Assembly (NCBI GenBank): GCA_965242905.1
Contig: CBDETM010000002.1
Span: forward strand, 744,001 to 808,000
DNA from: Bin5 sp965242905
GTDB lineage: Bacteria > Chloroflexota > Anaerolineae > Caldilineales > Caldilineaceae
Direction: 5' to 3'
DNA: 64,000 nucleotides
This document shows positions 37,976 to 47,192 of the stretch, piece by piece. Position 1 is the first letter of the stretch, and each line of letters opens with the position of its first letter. The translations under genes were made by a program, and so were the position numbers. The notes below the pieces were generated by a model. That model had not been told where the DNA came from. It ran no database searches and saw only the letters and a list, made by a program, of their open reading frames with translations.

Positions 37976-38914
37976 TTGTTCAAGTATTTGATCATGCGCG
38001 TGCTCGGCATCATCCCGCTACTGCTGGTGGTTCTCGTTATTATCTTCACCTTGGGTCACATGGCGCCCGGCGACCCGATTGAGATGATGTATGAAAGTAT
38101 GGAAACGGTGGTGGCTACGGAAGAGATGGTGGCACGGGAGCGAGCGCGGCTTGGTCTTGATCAACCGCTGCACGTGCAGTTCGTGAGATATGTGCGCAAT
38201 GTTTTTCAGGGCAACCTGGGCGATTCGATTGTACGCAGCCGCCCCGTGTTGGGCATGATCCTAAAGGTTTTCCCTATTTCGGCTCAGGTGGGGCTGCTGG
38301 CATTTGTGGTTCTGGTTGTAACCGGCATACCGTTGGGCGTTCTGGCGGCGGTGAAGCAGAAGACGGCGGTGGACTATTTCATTGTGGGAGGGAGTCTTTT
38401 CCTGCGCACTGTTCCCGTTTATGTTCTGGCGCCTCTGCTGTTCATCATACTGGTGCTCAGGCTTGACGTTATGAATGTACCATACGGTTGGAAGGGTATC
38501 ACGCATCCGAATGTCATCATGCCGACTCTGATGTTGATCCTGTTTCCCCTGGCGGTCGTGATTCGGCAGATGCGAGTTGGCATCCTGGAAGTGGCTGAGA
38601 ACGATTACGTTCGCACGGCACGGGCGAAGGGGCTAAGGGAGCGCCAGGTGATTCTGGGGCATGTGATGCGCAATGCGATTACGCCGGTGGTGACATCGCT
38701 GGGGTTGATCGTTACGGGCTTGATCACGGGTTCCGTGTTTGTGGAGCAGATTTTTGGCATCCCCGGCTATGGGAATCTATTTGTGACCTCGCTGATTCAG
38801 CGTGACTATCCGCTGATGATGGGCTGCACACTCTTTGGGGCCTTCCTCATCATGATGAGCAATCTCATCGTGGACTTTGTTTACCCGTTCCTGGATCCCA
38901 GGGTGACGCTGTGA
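37976..38914 (+). CDS. Importer III permease, DppB/OppB type
   Basis: Membrane subunit of 312 residues starting at TTG, with GAGGAG (37962-37967) upstream. The N-terminal segment MRVLGIIPLLLVVLVIIFTLG and the EAA-like loop YVRTARAKGLRERQVILGHVMRN are family marks, and the C-terminus is VYPFLDPRVTL. It resembles the importer I B-type subunit more than that of importer II. Its stop overlaps the GTG start of the next gene by 4 bases, giving tight translational coupling. No ATPase gene accompanies it. Confidence 0.92.
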   Translation: MFKYLIMRVLGIIPLLLVVLVIIFTLGHMAPGDPIEMMYESMETVVATEEMVARERARLGLDQPLHVQFVRYVRNVFQGNLGDSIVRSRPVLGMILKVFPISAQVGLLAFVVLVVTGIPLGVLAAVKQKTAVDYFIVGGSLFLRTVPVYVLAPLLFIILVLRLDVMNVPYGWKGITHPNVIMPTLMLILFPLAVVIRQMRVGILEVAENDYVRTARAKGLRERQVILGHVMRNAITPVVTSLGLIVTGLITGSVFVEQIFGIPGYGNLFVTSLIQRDYPLMMGCTLFGAFLIMMSNLIVDFVYPFLDPRVTL

Positions 38915-39924
38915 CGAGTCAACCCTCGAGACAGGAGGCTGAGCAGGCGTCTTTCAAGGCCAGACACGAAATCCTTGCCGGTGAGCTCGACAGGCCGGAG
39001 TCCGGCCAGAGGGGACTGTGGAGCGACGCTTTCAGGCGATTGCTGCGCAACCGTTTGTCCCTGATCGGCCTGATCATCGTTCTCTTCACCTATATCACAG
39101 CAATTGCCGGGCCGTACCTGGCGCCATACGACTACCTGGACCAGAATCTTGAAGAGATTGGTTTGCCCCCCAATGCGGAGCACTGGCTGGGTACGGATGA
39201 CGTCGGCCGCGACTATTTCAGCCGCCTGCTGCATGCGATGCGGACGGCGGTGTTGATTTCGATTCTTGTGCCACTCCTGACTCTTGTCATTGGTGTGACG
39301 CTGGGTACTGTGAGCGCGTATTCGGGTAGGGCGGTGGACAACACGATTATGCGTCTGGCCGACGTTGTGATGACGATCCCTACCATTCTCTTTGCCGCCC
39401 TGATCAATGCTTCGATTGCCGAACCACTGGAGGCCGTGATGGCGGCGCTGCAGGACCAGACGGGGTGGCGATTTCTGACCAACACCGTGTACGTGGACTA
39501 TCTGATCGTATTCAGCGCGCTTTCGCTTATCTCGTGGCCCGGTGAGGCGCGGCTGATACGGGGGCAGATTCTTTCGCTGCGGGAGCAGGACTATGTGCTG
39601 GCGGCGCGTGCGGTGGGGGCGACCAACAAGCAGATCATGCTTAAGCACCTGGTTCCCAATTCGCTGGGTCCTGTCATTGTAAGTTTCACGTTCAGCATGT
39701 CGAGCGCCATGATTCTGGAGGCTTCACTGAGTTATCTTGGCATCGGCATACAGCCGCCCGGGGCCAGTTTGGGGTCGATGATCAACAGATCGATGCCGTC
39801 GTGGCGGACGTGGCCGCATCTGATCGCGATCCCGGCCATCGTGTTGGGGATTGTGACGCTGGCGATCAACTTCCTTGGTGACGGCCTCAACGACGCGCTG
39901 AATCCACGGCAGTCGGGCAATTGA
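38911..39924 (+). CDS. Importer III permease, DppC/OppC type
   Basis: Membrane subunit of 337 residues starting at GTG within the GTGA overlap with the previous gene. It shows RNRLSLIGLIIVLF, HWLGTDDVGRDYFSRLL and the EAA-like loop YVLAARAVGATNKQIMLKHL. Like the importer I homologue, it has an insertion before the SWPGEARLIRGQ segment (QDQTGWRFLTNTVYVDY). The C-terminus is NFLGDGLNDALNPR. An intact M14-type peptidase gene starts 12 bases downstream, which ties the importer to amide-bond cleavage. Confidence 0.92.
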   Translation: MTSQPSRQEAEQASFKARHEILAGELDRPESGQRGLWSDAFRRLLRNRLSLIGLIIVLFTYITAIAGPYLAPYDYLDQNLEEIGLPPNAEHWLGTDDVGRDYFSRLLHAMRTAVLISILVPLLTLVIGVTLGTVSAYSGRAVDNTIMRLADVVMTIPTILFAALINASIAEPLEAVMAALQDQTGWRFLTNTVYVDYLIVFSALSLISWPGEARLIRGQILSLREQDYVLAARAVGATNKQIMLKHLVPNSLGPVIVSFTFSMSSAMILEASLSYLGIGIQPPGASLGSMINRSMPSWRTWPHLIAIPAIVLGIVTLAINFLGDGLNDALNPRQSGN

Positions 39925-39936
39925 CGAGAGCGAATC

Positions 39937-41439
39937 TTGAACTTTCGTTGGAGTCCTCGGATATGGTCTCAAGGATCGGCCGACAGTGGTGAGCTGCTCT
40001 CTTACCCGTCGCTGCCGGAACTGGAGTCCTTTTACAGGGAATTGCTGGACGAGTTTTCGGGTTTTGTAGCCCTTGAGAAGGCAGGTGAGTCGGTGCAGGG
40101 GCAGCCGATCTGGCTGTTGACGATCACGGACCGGGATACCAGCGACGAGGACAGACAGCGCGTCCTGATGGTTGGGCAGGAGCACGGGCAGGAGCGGAGC
40201 GCCAGCCTGGCCTTGCTGGAAGTGGCGCGCTGGCTTGTTACGCCTGAGGCGGCCGAGATTCGCCGCAGGCAAAGGGTCGGGCTGATGCCGGTCGTGAATC
40301 CTGATTCATGGGAGGATCTGCGGTTCAACAATGTGAATGACGTGAACCTGTATGCCGATTACTCTCTTGATGGCGAGCCTACCCAACCGGAGTCACAGGC
40401 TGTGGCAGACGTTCTCGATCGGATGATGCCGGAACTGTTCTGCTCGCTTCACGGGACGGAGTTTGGCTGGAAGTACCGTATGGGAGAGAGTAACGGGTTT
40501 TCGTGGACAACCAGCCAGTTCGATCGCGCTCACTCGCGTCTCTTTATCGAGGAGATCAACCGGGTGGCGGAGTCGGCCGGTTTCCCACAAGATCGGGGAG
40601 AGGAAGAGGCGGAGCGGATTCTGCCGTGGTTGCCGGGCAATGTTCACCATTCGTATTATTCAGGCCAGCGCATAACGTCGTGCGTGCATGCCTATCACCG
40701 CTATCATACACTCGCCAGTACGATGGAGGTTCACCATTCTCTCAGCGGGCTGATTCGCTGCAGGAGGATGCTCGAACTTGGCAACCAGGCGTGGCGGACT
40801 GAATCGGTCGCCGGCTATCCTGTGCGCACGATGTTCCAACAGGATGAGACCTTTGTTGCGGCGTATGGGCAGACAGCGGCTGAACGCCGTGCCAGCCGGG
40901 TGGAGCTCTGGGCGCATACGAACCAGTTTGTTGTTGCTCGAGGCGTCAACGAGCCAGTGGGTATAGCTCTCTCTGCCTTCTCGCTGGACCCTGACGATTT
41001 TGATCGCTGGCGATCATTGGAAATCGACAGTTTTCTGCAGCAGTATGGAGAGGAGATTGGGGTAGATCTGTCCGAGATGCGCGTCCGTTGCCAGCGGTTC
41101 GCTCGTTTTCAGAGTTTGCGCTGCGATCAGATCAGGCCGGTTGGGAATGGGCAGGCCAGACCCCTGTTGCGAGCGGCCAGCCAGGGGTTGGCGTTGCGCC
41201 TGCGGTTGCCGAACCGGTCGGATGTTCAGCGTGTGTGGCTGGACGGACGACCGATTGACCCGTCGCCTCGGGATGGCTACGAAAGCTGGCAATCGGCAAA
41301 CGGATTTACAATCCTACAGGTCAATATTCCGCCAAGGGCCGAGTCCAGTCAGTTCCAGCGTCACTTGATCGCGGCGGAATACGGGGCACCGCGCACCGAT
41401 CAAGGGAATCCGGCGGCAGCAGAAACTAATGAACTGTAA
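39937..41439 (+). CDS. M14 family zinc carboxypeptidase-like protein
   Basis: Protein of 500 residues starting at TTG with a GAGAG site. The M14 active site is complete: H83-G-Q-E86 (QEHGQERS), the VVNPDSWEDLRFNN substrate segment, zinc His172 (LHGTEFG) and Glu264 (STMEVHH). The domain after about residue 300 is an extra beta-rich region shared with the paralogue at 34.3 kb. No signal peptide is seen, so it likely acts on imported material in the cytoplasm. It is the last plus-strand gene of this block and converges with the minus-strand operon. Confidence 0.85.
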   Translation: MNFRWSPRIWSQGSADSGELLSYPSLPELESFYRELLDEFSGFVALEKAGESVQGQPIWLLTITDRDTSDEDRQRVLMVGQEHGQERSASLALLEVARWLVTPEAAEIRRRQRVGLMPVVNPDSWEDLRFNNVNDVNLYADYSLDGEPTQPESQAVADVLDRMMPELFCSLHGTEFGWKYRMGESNGFSWTTSQFDRAHSRLFIEEINRVAESAGFPQDRGEEEAERILPWLPGNVHHSYYSGQRITSCVHAYHRYHTLASTMEVHHSLSGLIRCRRMLELGNQAWRTESVAGYPVRTMFQQDETFVAAYGQTAAERRASRVELWAHTNQFVVARGVNEPVGIALSAFSLDPDDFDRWRSLEIDSFLQQYGEEIGVDLSEMRVRCQRFARFQSLRCDQIRPVGNGQARPLLRAASQGLALRLRLPNRSDVQRVWLDGRPIDPSPRDGYESWQSANGFTILQVNIPPRAESSQFQRHLIAAEYGAPRTDQGNPAAAETNEL

Positions 41440-41500
41440 GTGAGCCAGAGCGCACCGAATTAATCCCTTAGCAGTCGGAATTTCAGATTCGACTCTTCAA

Positions 41501-41539
41501 CAGCGGGCGGTAGGGGGCAACCCGACCTATCGCCCGCTG
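41501..41539. terminator. Bidirectional hairpin between convergent operons
   Basis: CAGCGGGCGGTAGG (41501-41514) pairs with CCTATCGCCCGCTG (41526-41539) with one mismatch. It overlaps the stop codon of the minus-strand gene. There is no T tract on either strand, but the position and strength suggest it ends both operons. Confidence 0.55.
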
Positions 41540-42687
41540 GTCGCGTCTTCGACCGCCGCGATCAGTTCTTCCTCATTCCAGGTTACGGCGACGGCGCAGT
41601 AGTTTTGGTGACTGTAGAATGGGTTGTTTTCGGCCTGGCGGGAGTCAGCAGCAAGCCGCATGGAGGGGTTGTAGTAGTACATGGTGACCGCTTGACCGTT
41701 GCCGCGGACAACGCTGGAGGGGTAGCCGAGATCGGTGCGGCGGGACTCTTCGGTGGTGTAGCCGTAGAGGTGGCCGGAGAAGGTCAGGAGACAGTCGAGC
41801 CAGGAGCGGCCGCGGTCGCGGCTGATGCGGCCTTCGATGCGGTAGGGGGGATTGCGGTTGCCGTAGGTGAGGAGGATGTCGCCATTGGAGAGGAGGACAA
41901 GATCGGCGGGGTGCTGGCGGGCCTGGGTGATTTGGGTGGCGGGGGACCAGGTGCGGCCACCGTCGTGTGATCGAGTGCTATGCAGGGCCTGGGCGGTGTC
42001 GTCGCGCTGCACAGCGAGGAGATCACCTCCGGACAGGACGATTAGAGCGGTCTCATTCCTATGCGGTGCGATTTGCGAAACTCTTTCCCATGTCCGGCCG
42101 TCATCCTGGGAACGTACGAGATAGGCGATGTCAGACATCTGCCCGCTCTGCTCGTCTGCGAAGGACCGACTGTTGTAAATGGATGCGAGCAGTGTCCCAT
42201 CGTCGAGCGAGACTACTTTGCCGAAGAACGACGCGGTCGCCAGGGATTCAAACGACAGAGGATATGGTTCTTCCCAGGTCAGGCCGCTATCGAGGGAGCG
42301 CGTGGCCATCAACGCAATCGGTCTGGGGTCGGCGATGCGGAGCCCGCCCTGGTAGTTGCCGTCGGCGTCGTATCTGTGTTCACGCTGGTAGAGGAGGACA
42401 AGGGTTCCCTGGGATGAGACACCGAAGGCCGCGTCACGGTCGTCGTCCTCACCGTCGGCGACTGGATTCGGGGGCGTCCAGGTTTGGCCGGCATCGGATG
42501 AGCGCACAACCTCCATGCGCGCCTGGCGGCCGAGATGGCCGGCGCCGCCGCGAAGGGCGGCGACCACGTCACCGTTGGGGGCCAGTGCCAAAATAGGGAA
42601 GAGGCCGCCATCCTTGTAGGCGATGGTCTCGCGTGTCCCGGGTAAGGCGCGTACGTCAAGGATACGGTCCGGAGTCAGGTTCGTCAC
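41527..42687 (-). CDS. BNR-repeat propeller protein, sialidase superfamily, copy A
   Basis: Protein of 386 residues. I chose the GTG at 42687 because it has an AGGAG-type site and gives exactly the length of the adjacent paralogue; an upstream ATG at 42747 is possible. Five Asp-box motifs are visible (SSDAGQTW, SLDSGLTW, SQDDGRTW, SHDGGRTW, SRDRGRSW), as in six-bladed sialidase-type propellers. The classical FRIP motif of sialidases is not seen, so true sialidase activity is doubtful. No signal peptide. The C-terminal third is almost identical to copy B upstream, while the N-terminal part is clearly more diverged. Confidence 0.82.
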   Translation of the reverse strand: MTNLTPDRILDVRALPGTRETIAYKDGGLFPILALAPNGDVVAALRGGAGHLGRQARMEVVRSSDAGQTWTPPNPVADGEDDDRDAAFGVSSQGTLVLLYQREHRYDADGNYQGGLRIADPRPIALMATRSLDSGLTWEEPYPLSFESLATASFFGKVVSLDDGTLLASIYNSRSFADEQSGQMSDIAYLVRSQDDGRTWERVSQIAPHRNETALIVLSGGDLLAVQRDDTAQALHSTRSHDGGRTWSPATQITQARQHPADLVLLSNGDILLTYGNRNPPYRIEGRISRDRGRSWLDCLLTFSGHLYGYTTEESRRTDLGYPSSVVRGNGQAVTMYYYNPSMRLAADSRQAENNPFYSHQNYCAVAVTWNEEELIAAVEDATSGR

Positions 42688-42938
42688 TTCAGTGTCTCCT
42701 CTCGTTCGAATGGTGGCACCTTTTCTTGGGATATTTTGGCCGCTCAAAGTCCCTAGTGTTCAAGGGCTGCCCCCAAGAGCCGAATGTCCTGTGAGATTCC
42801 TGGCCTATCCTGCCGGCGTTGGACGGCTGGCACAGTCCCGGAGGCCTCCTGGGAGCGCTGCTTCTCCAAAATCAGTTGTATACAGGCGGGAAGGCACGGG
42901 GTAGACGCCAGAGCTGTCTGAAGGCGGAGGAAACGGGC

Positions 42939-44099
42939 CTATTGCCGGCTTGTCGCGCGCGCCACGGCCGAGATCAGTTCCTCCTCCTTCCAGGTTACGG
43001 CGACGGCGCAGTAGTTCTGGTGACTGTACAATGGGTTGTTTTCGGCCTGGCGGGAATCAGAAGCCTGCCGCATGGAGGGGTTGTAATAGTACATTGTGAC
43101 GCCTTGACCGTTGCCGCGGATTACGCTGGAGGGATAGCCGAGATCGGTGCGGCGGGACTCTTCGGTGGTGTAGCCGTAGAGGTGGCCGGAGAAGGTGAGG
43201 AGGCAGTCGAGCCAGGAGCGCCCGCGGTCGCGGCTGATGCGGCCTTCGATGCGGTGGGGCGGATTGCGGTTGCCGTAGGTGAGGAGGATGTCGCCATTGG
43301 AGAGGAGGACAAGATCTGCGGGGTGCTGACGGGCCTGGGTGATCTGGACCGGATCCGACCAGGTGAAGCCGCCGTCCTGAGAATGTGTGCTGTGCAGTCC
43401 CTGGACGCCGTCATCGCGCATGACGGCGAGGAGGTCGCCGCCGGGGAGCGCGATGAGAGCAGTCTCGTTCTTGTGGTGGGCGATGAGGGAGGGTTCTTCC
43501 CAGGTCAGGCCATCGTCGCGGGAGCGGACGAGGTAGGAGGAGTCGAAACTCTGGCCGCTGCGCTCGTCTTCCCAGGCCTGGCTGTTGTAGATGGGCGCGA
43601 GCAGCGTTCCGTCGGCGAGCGAGACGATTTTGCCGTAGGGTGAGCCTGAGGGCAGGGCGTCTATCGACAGCGGGTAGGGCTCTTCCCAGGACAGGCCGCG
43701 GTCGAGGGAGCGGGTAGCCATGATGACAACCGGTCTGCGGTCGGCTACCTGGGTGCGGCCCTGGTAGTTGCCGTCGGCGTCGTAGTTGTGCTGGCGGTGG
43801 TAGAGGAGGATGAGTGTGCCGTGTGGTGAAACGCCGAAGGCAGGGTTGCGGTCGTCGTCCTCACTGTCGGCAAGGATATTCGGCGGTGTCCAGGTCAGAC
43901 CTCCGTCGTGTGAGCGCAGGATCTCCATTCGTCCTTCGCGACCAATGTGGCCGGCACCGCCCCGCAGGGCGGCGACGGCGACGCGGTCGGCTGTCAGAGC
44001 CAGGACGGGGAAGAGGCCGCCATCCTGATAGGCGAGAGTCTCGCGGGTGCCGGGAAGAGAACGGATGTCGAGGACAGGTTCAGGCGCCAAGATGGTCAC
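42939..44099 (-). CDS. BNR-repeat propeller protein, sialidase superfamily, copy B
   Basis: Protein of 386 residues starting at GTG, paralogue of the gene 251 bases downstream. Asp boxes are SHDGGLTW, SLDRGLSW, SRDDGLTW, SQDGGFTW and SRDRGRSW. The last roughly 140 residues match copy A nearly residue for residue. There is no FRIP motif and no export signal. Proteins of this superfamily cleave or bind glycosides, including sialic acids and sulfated or uronic sugars; which applies here is unknown. It lies in a minus-strand run that begins with importer IV. Confidence 0.82.
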   Translation of the reverse strand: MTILAPEPVLDIRSLPGTRETLAYQDGGLFPVLALTADRVAVAALRGGAGHIGREGRMEILRSHDGGLTWTPPNILADSEDDDRNPAFGVSPHGTLILLYHRQHNYDADGNYQGRTQVADRRPVVIMATRSLDRGLSWEEPYPLSIDALPSGSPYGKIVSLADGTLLAPIYNSQAWEDERSGQSFDSSYLVRSRDDGLTWEEPSLIAHHKNETALIALPGGDLLAVMRDDGVQGLHSTHSQDGGFTWSDPVQITQARQHPADLVLLSNGDILLTYGNRNPPHRIEGRISRDRGRSWLDCLLTFSGHLYGYTTEESRRTDLGYPSSVIRGNGQGVTMYYYNPSMRQASDSRQAENNPLYSHQNYCAVAVTWKEEELISAVARATSRQ

Positions 44100-44169
44100 T
44101 CCAGTTTGTCAGCTTGCTTCACCCGGTTTTTCGGGGGGTCTGGGGGTTTGTCGGGATTCCCGTTTCTGT

Positions 44170-45294
44170 TTACTGCTCCACTGTAGCCCTCACCAGCCAG
44201 ACGCTATTTGTATCGTCCATGTCTTCAGGGATGCGACGCCAGCCGTTGGGCACGCGGTCATACGTGTAGAGCAGGGTGTTGTCATCGACGGCCACCACTT
44301 CGGTATAGGAGGTGCTTTTCTGGCGGGAGAGGTCTTCCGAGTAGACGATCTGCTCGTGGGGATGGCAGCTGTTGTGGTGGGCGAGGATGTCGATCTGCTG
44401 CCAGTTCAGACCGCTGCCGTCGGCGTTGAGCCAGAGGTAGAGGCCGGGGCGGCCGCCTGAGAGGGCGATTGCGCCGCCGGACATCACGGCGAGGCTGGGC
44501 TGGACGGAGAAGGGGCCTGCCATGGCGACGGCGGTGGACCAGGTGCGGCCTTCGTCGCTGCTCCAGGTCTGGCCGAAGGGCAGTTTGCTTTCGACGCGGA
44601 AGACGCACATGATGCGGCCATCCTGGAGGCGGCAGATGGCTGATTCGCTGGGGCCGCCATCGCCGGGGACCGGACAGTCGGCACCGGCGACGACTGAGCG
44701 CACCGACCAGTTGGTGCCGTCGGTGGATTCCACGGCGACGATGGAGTCGCGTTGGTCGCCTTCGAAGTGGCCGTAGGCGGTGGCCAGGTAGGTACCGTCC
44801 TCGAGCCAGAGGGTCTGGCCGTTGAAGGAGAATGTGACGACGTCGAGGCCGGGCAGGATGAGGGGTACGGGCGCGGGCATGCCGGTGATGACGACGCCGG
44901 TGGGCACGTAGTCAAAGACGCGCTGGCCGGCGGGAATGATGTTATGGGGTGCGCCGATCCCGTTGGGGCGGGGACGGAGATCGTAGGGGAGCATGATGCT
45001 GTCGCCGGAGTGGAGGTGGAGGAGGGTCTGGGCGCCGTCGCAGGAGACCTGCGGCTCGGTCCAGGTGAGGCCGCCGTCCTGGGACCAGAGTACCAGATAG
45101 GGGACACCGGAGAGATGAATATCGGGCACGGGCGAGATTGTAGAAAGGAGCTCGCCATTGGGCATTGTCCAGAGGTTGGGGAACCAGAAGTAGCCACGGC
45201 GGCGCCCGATCAGTACCGGTTCGGAAAGTGTGACGCGCATCCCATCCAAGTCCACTGTTGCAGTGTCGGTCCAGGTCGCTGTCATGTCAGTCAT
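44170..45294 (-). CDS. BNR-repeat propeller protein, sialidase superfamily, divergent
   Basis: Protein of 374 residues with AAGGAAGGAG upstream of the ATG. It has fewer, weaker Asp boxes (SQDGGLTW, SSDEGRTW, STDGTNW) and an early RRRGYFWFPNLW segment in place of FRIP. The middle contains a loop with GPSESAICRLQDGRIMCVFR, a blade pattern typical of exo-acting propeller enzymes. No signal peptide. It lies between copy B and the GATase-like/deacetylase-like gene, with short gaps, and is probably cotranscribed. Function within the superfamily is open. Confidence 0.78.
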   Translation of the reverse strand: MTDMTATWTDTATVDLDGMRVTLSEPVLIGRRRGYFWFPNLWTMPNGELLSTISPVPDIHLSGVPYLVLWSQDGGLTWTEPQVSCDGAQTLLHLHSGDSIMLPYDLRPRPNGIGAPHNIIPAGQRVFDYVPTGVVITGMPAPVPLILPGLDVVTFSFNGQTLWLEDGTYLATAYGHFEGDQRDSIVAVESTDGTNWSVRSVVAGADCPVPGDGGPSESAICRLQDGRIMCVFRVESKLPFGQTWSSDEGRTWSTAVAMAGPFSVQPSLAVMSGGAIALSGGRPGLYLWLNADGSGLNWQQIDILAHHNSCHPHEQIVYSEDLSRQKSTSYTEVVAVDDNTLLYTYDRVPNGWRRIPEDMDDTNSVWLVRATVEQ

Positions 45295-45344
45295 CGCTCC
45301 TTCCTTGGGCGATCCATTTAGAGTTCGTACTTTTGACTCAGCGG

Positions 45345-47129
45345 CTACGGGGTTTTGAGTTCGTGCTCGCCGTGGAGGTCAGCAGTGACCTGGGCAAACC
45401 GGTGGCCGTAGCGTTCGATCGTAGCGGCATCAGTGGCTTTGCCGTCGAGCGTGAAGGAAGACGGTGGGGATCCGCTGGCAGGAAGCAGGTAGAGCAGCGT
45501 TGCTCCGTTGAGAGCGTCCTCCGATTGAATACGGTATGTGCCTTCGGGCGTGGAGGCGCCGTTTGCGGCGGAAGAGATGGATACGCGGCGGCGGGCGCGT
45601 TCCCAGTTGTTGATCTCTTCGCTGGTCCACCATTCCATGCCGAGGCTGCGGGCGTAGGCGACGGTTTCGCGGATGGAGCGCTCGCATTCGGGGTCTTCGA
45701 CGTGGGAGGGGTGGTAGAGGACGTGGGCGCAGCCGTAGGTGGCGTGGCTCTGGTCGACGAGGGGGCGCATGAAGCCATGGGGACAGACGACGGTGAAGTC
45801 CTGGGTGAGGAAGGGGAGGGCGATCACGTCGAGGAAGTCGCCGTGGGGACGATCGTCCTCCATAGGAAACCAGGGGTGGGAGGTTCCGAAGGTGAAGCCG
45901 CGGTCGCCGCGTGAATGTTCGAGCTGGATGCCCTTGTTCTGGCACCAGTAGTAGAACTCGAGGCGGCCCTGCCAGGCGATGCCGTGGTTCTTGTTGGAGA
46001 CGATGTTGGAGAGGCCGGTCTCGTAGGCGAGCGTGTCGTACTGCCAGTCGAAGTCCATCTGGCTCCAGCGGGGGGCTTCGCGCACGGGGGCGTTGCCGGT
46101 GGCGTAGTGGAGAGCGATTTCGGAGGTGGACTCGATGAGCGCCTGGTAGAAGGAGCGATCATAGCCGGTAACGGGCATTGTGCACCAGGTGGAGGGTACG
46201 TTGAGCTCCTGGAGCAGGTCGAAGAGGCACCAGCCGACGAGAGGACGGTTGCCGTCGGAATCGTGGGACATGTGGGCCATCGAGGTCATCCCACGCGGCC
46301 AGTACCAGAGTAGGGGCAGGGGTTCGCCGGCGGTGCTGAGGAGGTGGAAGATTGCGCGCAGCAGGAGCTCCTTGAGGACGTCGGCCATGGGCGACAGGAT
46401 GATGCGCTGATTGTAGTAAGTCCTGCCGTCCTGAAGGGGGATGCCGCCGGAGTAGTAGAGATCGTCGACGTCGTCGATTTCGACCAGATCGCCATCCCGT
46501 TCGGGGTCGAGGATGGAACCAGAGGGGGTGCCTGAGGACTCGCGCGGGGGGATGGGCACGACCGGCTTTCCCTGGTGGATGTGGAGCACGGACGTTATCA
46601 GGTCGAGTGCAAAGAGGAGAGTGCGGCCGCGACCGCGGGCGTGTGCTACCACGGCATCGGCTACGGGTCCGCCTGCCTGCGGCGGAGGCAAGATAGACTC
46701 GACCTGGGCGAGTGCAGTGCCGGCCACGGCCTTGACCAAAGCGCCGCCGAACACGTGCGTTTCCCTGCTCAGGCCACCGGTCACAGGATGGGTCGCGGCG
46801 GGTGGCTGCAGGTAGCCTTCTTCGAGGAGACGGATGGTCTGCACGCCGAAGAGGTCGTCCATGCCAGAGGTACCGGCGTTGCCGATGAGGAGGCCGCCGG
46901 CGTGAACGAATTCGGCCAAGCCTGCCTTCTGTTCGGAACTCAGCTCGAAGTCCTGCGCCAGAATGAGGAGGCGGGGCAAGGGAGAGTCACCGGCCAGGGC
47001 TTCCTGGGGCAGCAGCGAAAAGGGGATGCCGGCGTGGTGCAATATCTCGCTGATATAGGCGGCGGCGTATGGGGGAAGCTCGCCTGTTCCCTTGCGAGGC
47101 TGTTCGGGATTGAGGATAACTCCGATCAT
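45345..47129 (-). CDS. Two-domain protein: GATase-1-like N part and polysaccharide-deacetylase-like C part
   Basis: Protein of 594 residues, AAGGAGAAAG before the ATG. The first 200 residues (ILNPEQPRKGTG, LLILAQDFELSSEQKAGLAEFVHAGGLLIGN) look like the class I glutamine-amidotransferase-like fold used as a trimerisation or accessory domain in some glycosidases. The second part has SHDSDGN (two aspartates), HYATGN, a WYWP strand and HPSHVEDPE, which recall the Asp and His metal site of NodB-type deacetylases. I infer a glycan deacetylase or a related hydrolase; assignment is tentative. No signal peptide. Its neighbours are propeller proteins and an FGE-fold protein. Confidence 0.6.
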   Translation of the reverse strand: MIGVILNPEQPRKGTGELPPYAAAYISEILHHAGIPFSLLPQEALAGDSPLPRLLILAQDFELSSEQKAGLAEFVHAGGLLIGNAGTSGMDDLFGVQTIRLLEEGYLQPPAATHPVTGGLSRETHVFGGALVKAVAGTALAQVESILPPPQAGGPVADAVVAHARGRGRTLLFALDLITSVLHIHQGKPVVPIPPRESSGTPSGSILDPERDGDLVEIDDVDDLYYSGGIPLQDGRTYYNQRIILSPMADVLKELLLRAIFHLLSTAGEPLPLLWYWPRGMTSMAHMSHDSDGNRPLVGWCLFDLLQELNVPSTWCTMPVTGYDRSFYQALIESTSEIALHYATGNAPVREAPRWSQMDFDWQYDTLAYETGLSNIVSNKNHGIAWQGRLEFYYWCQNKGIQLEHSRGDRGFTFGTSHPWFPMEDDRPHGDFLDVIALPFLTQDFTVVCPHGFMRPLVDQSHATYGCAHVLYHPSHVEDPECERSIRETVAYARSLGMEWWTSEEINNWERARRRVSISSAANGASTPEGTYRIQSEDALNGATLLYLLPASGSPPSSFTLDGKATDAATIERYGHRFAQVTADLHGEHELKTP

Positions 47130-47192
47130 TTGGGCTTTCTCCTTACTTCAGCGGACGTTGGTAGTGCGGTGCTATAGTCATCCGGCCAGAAA

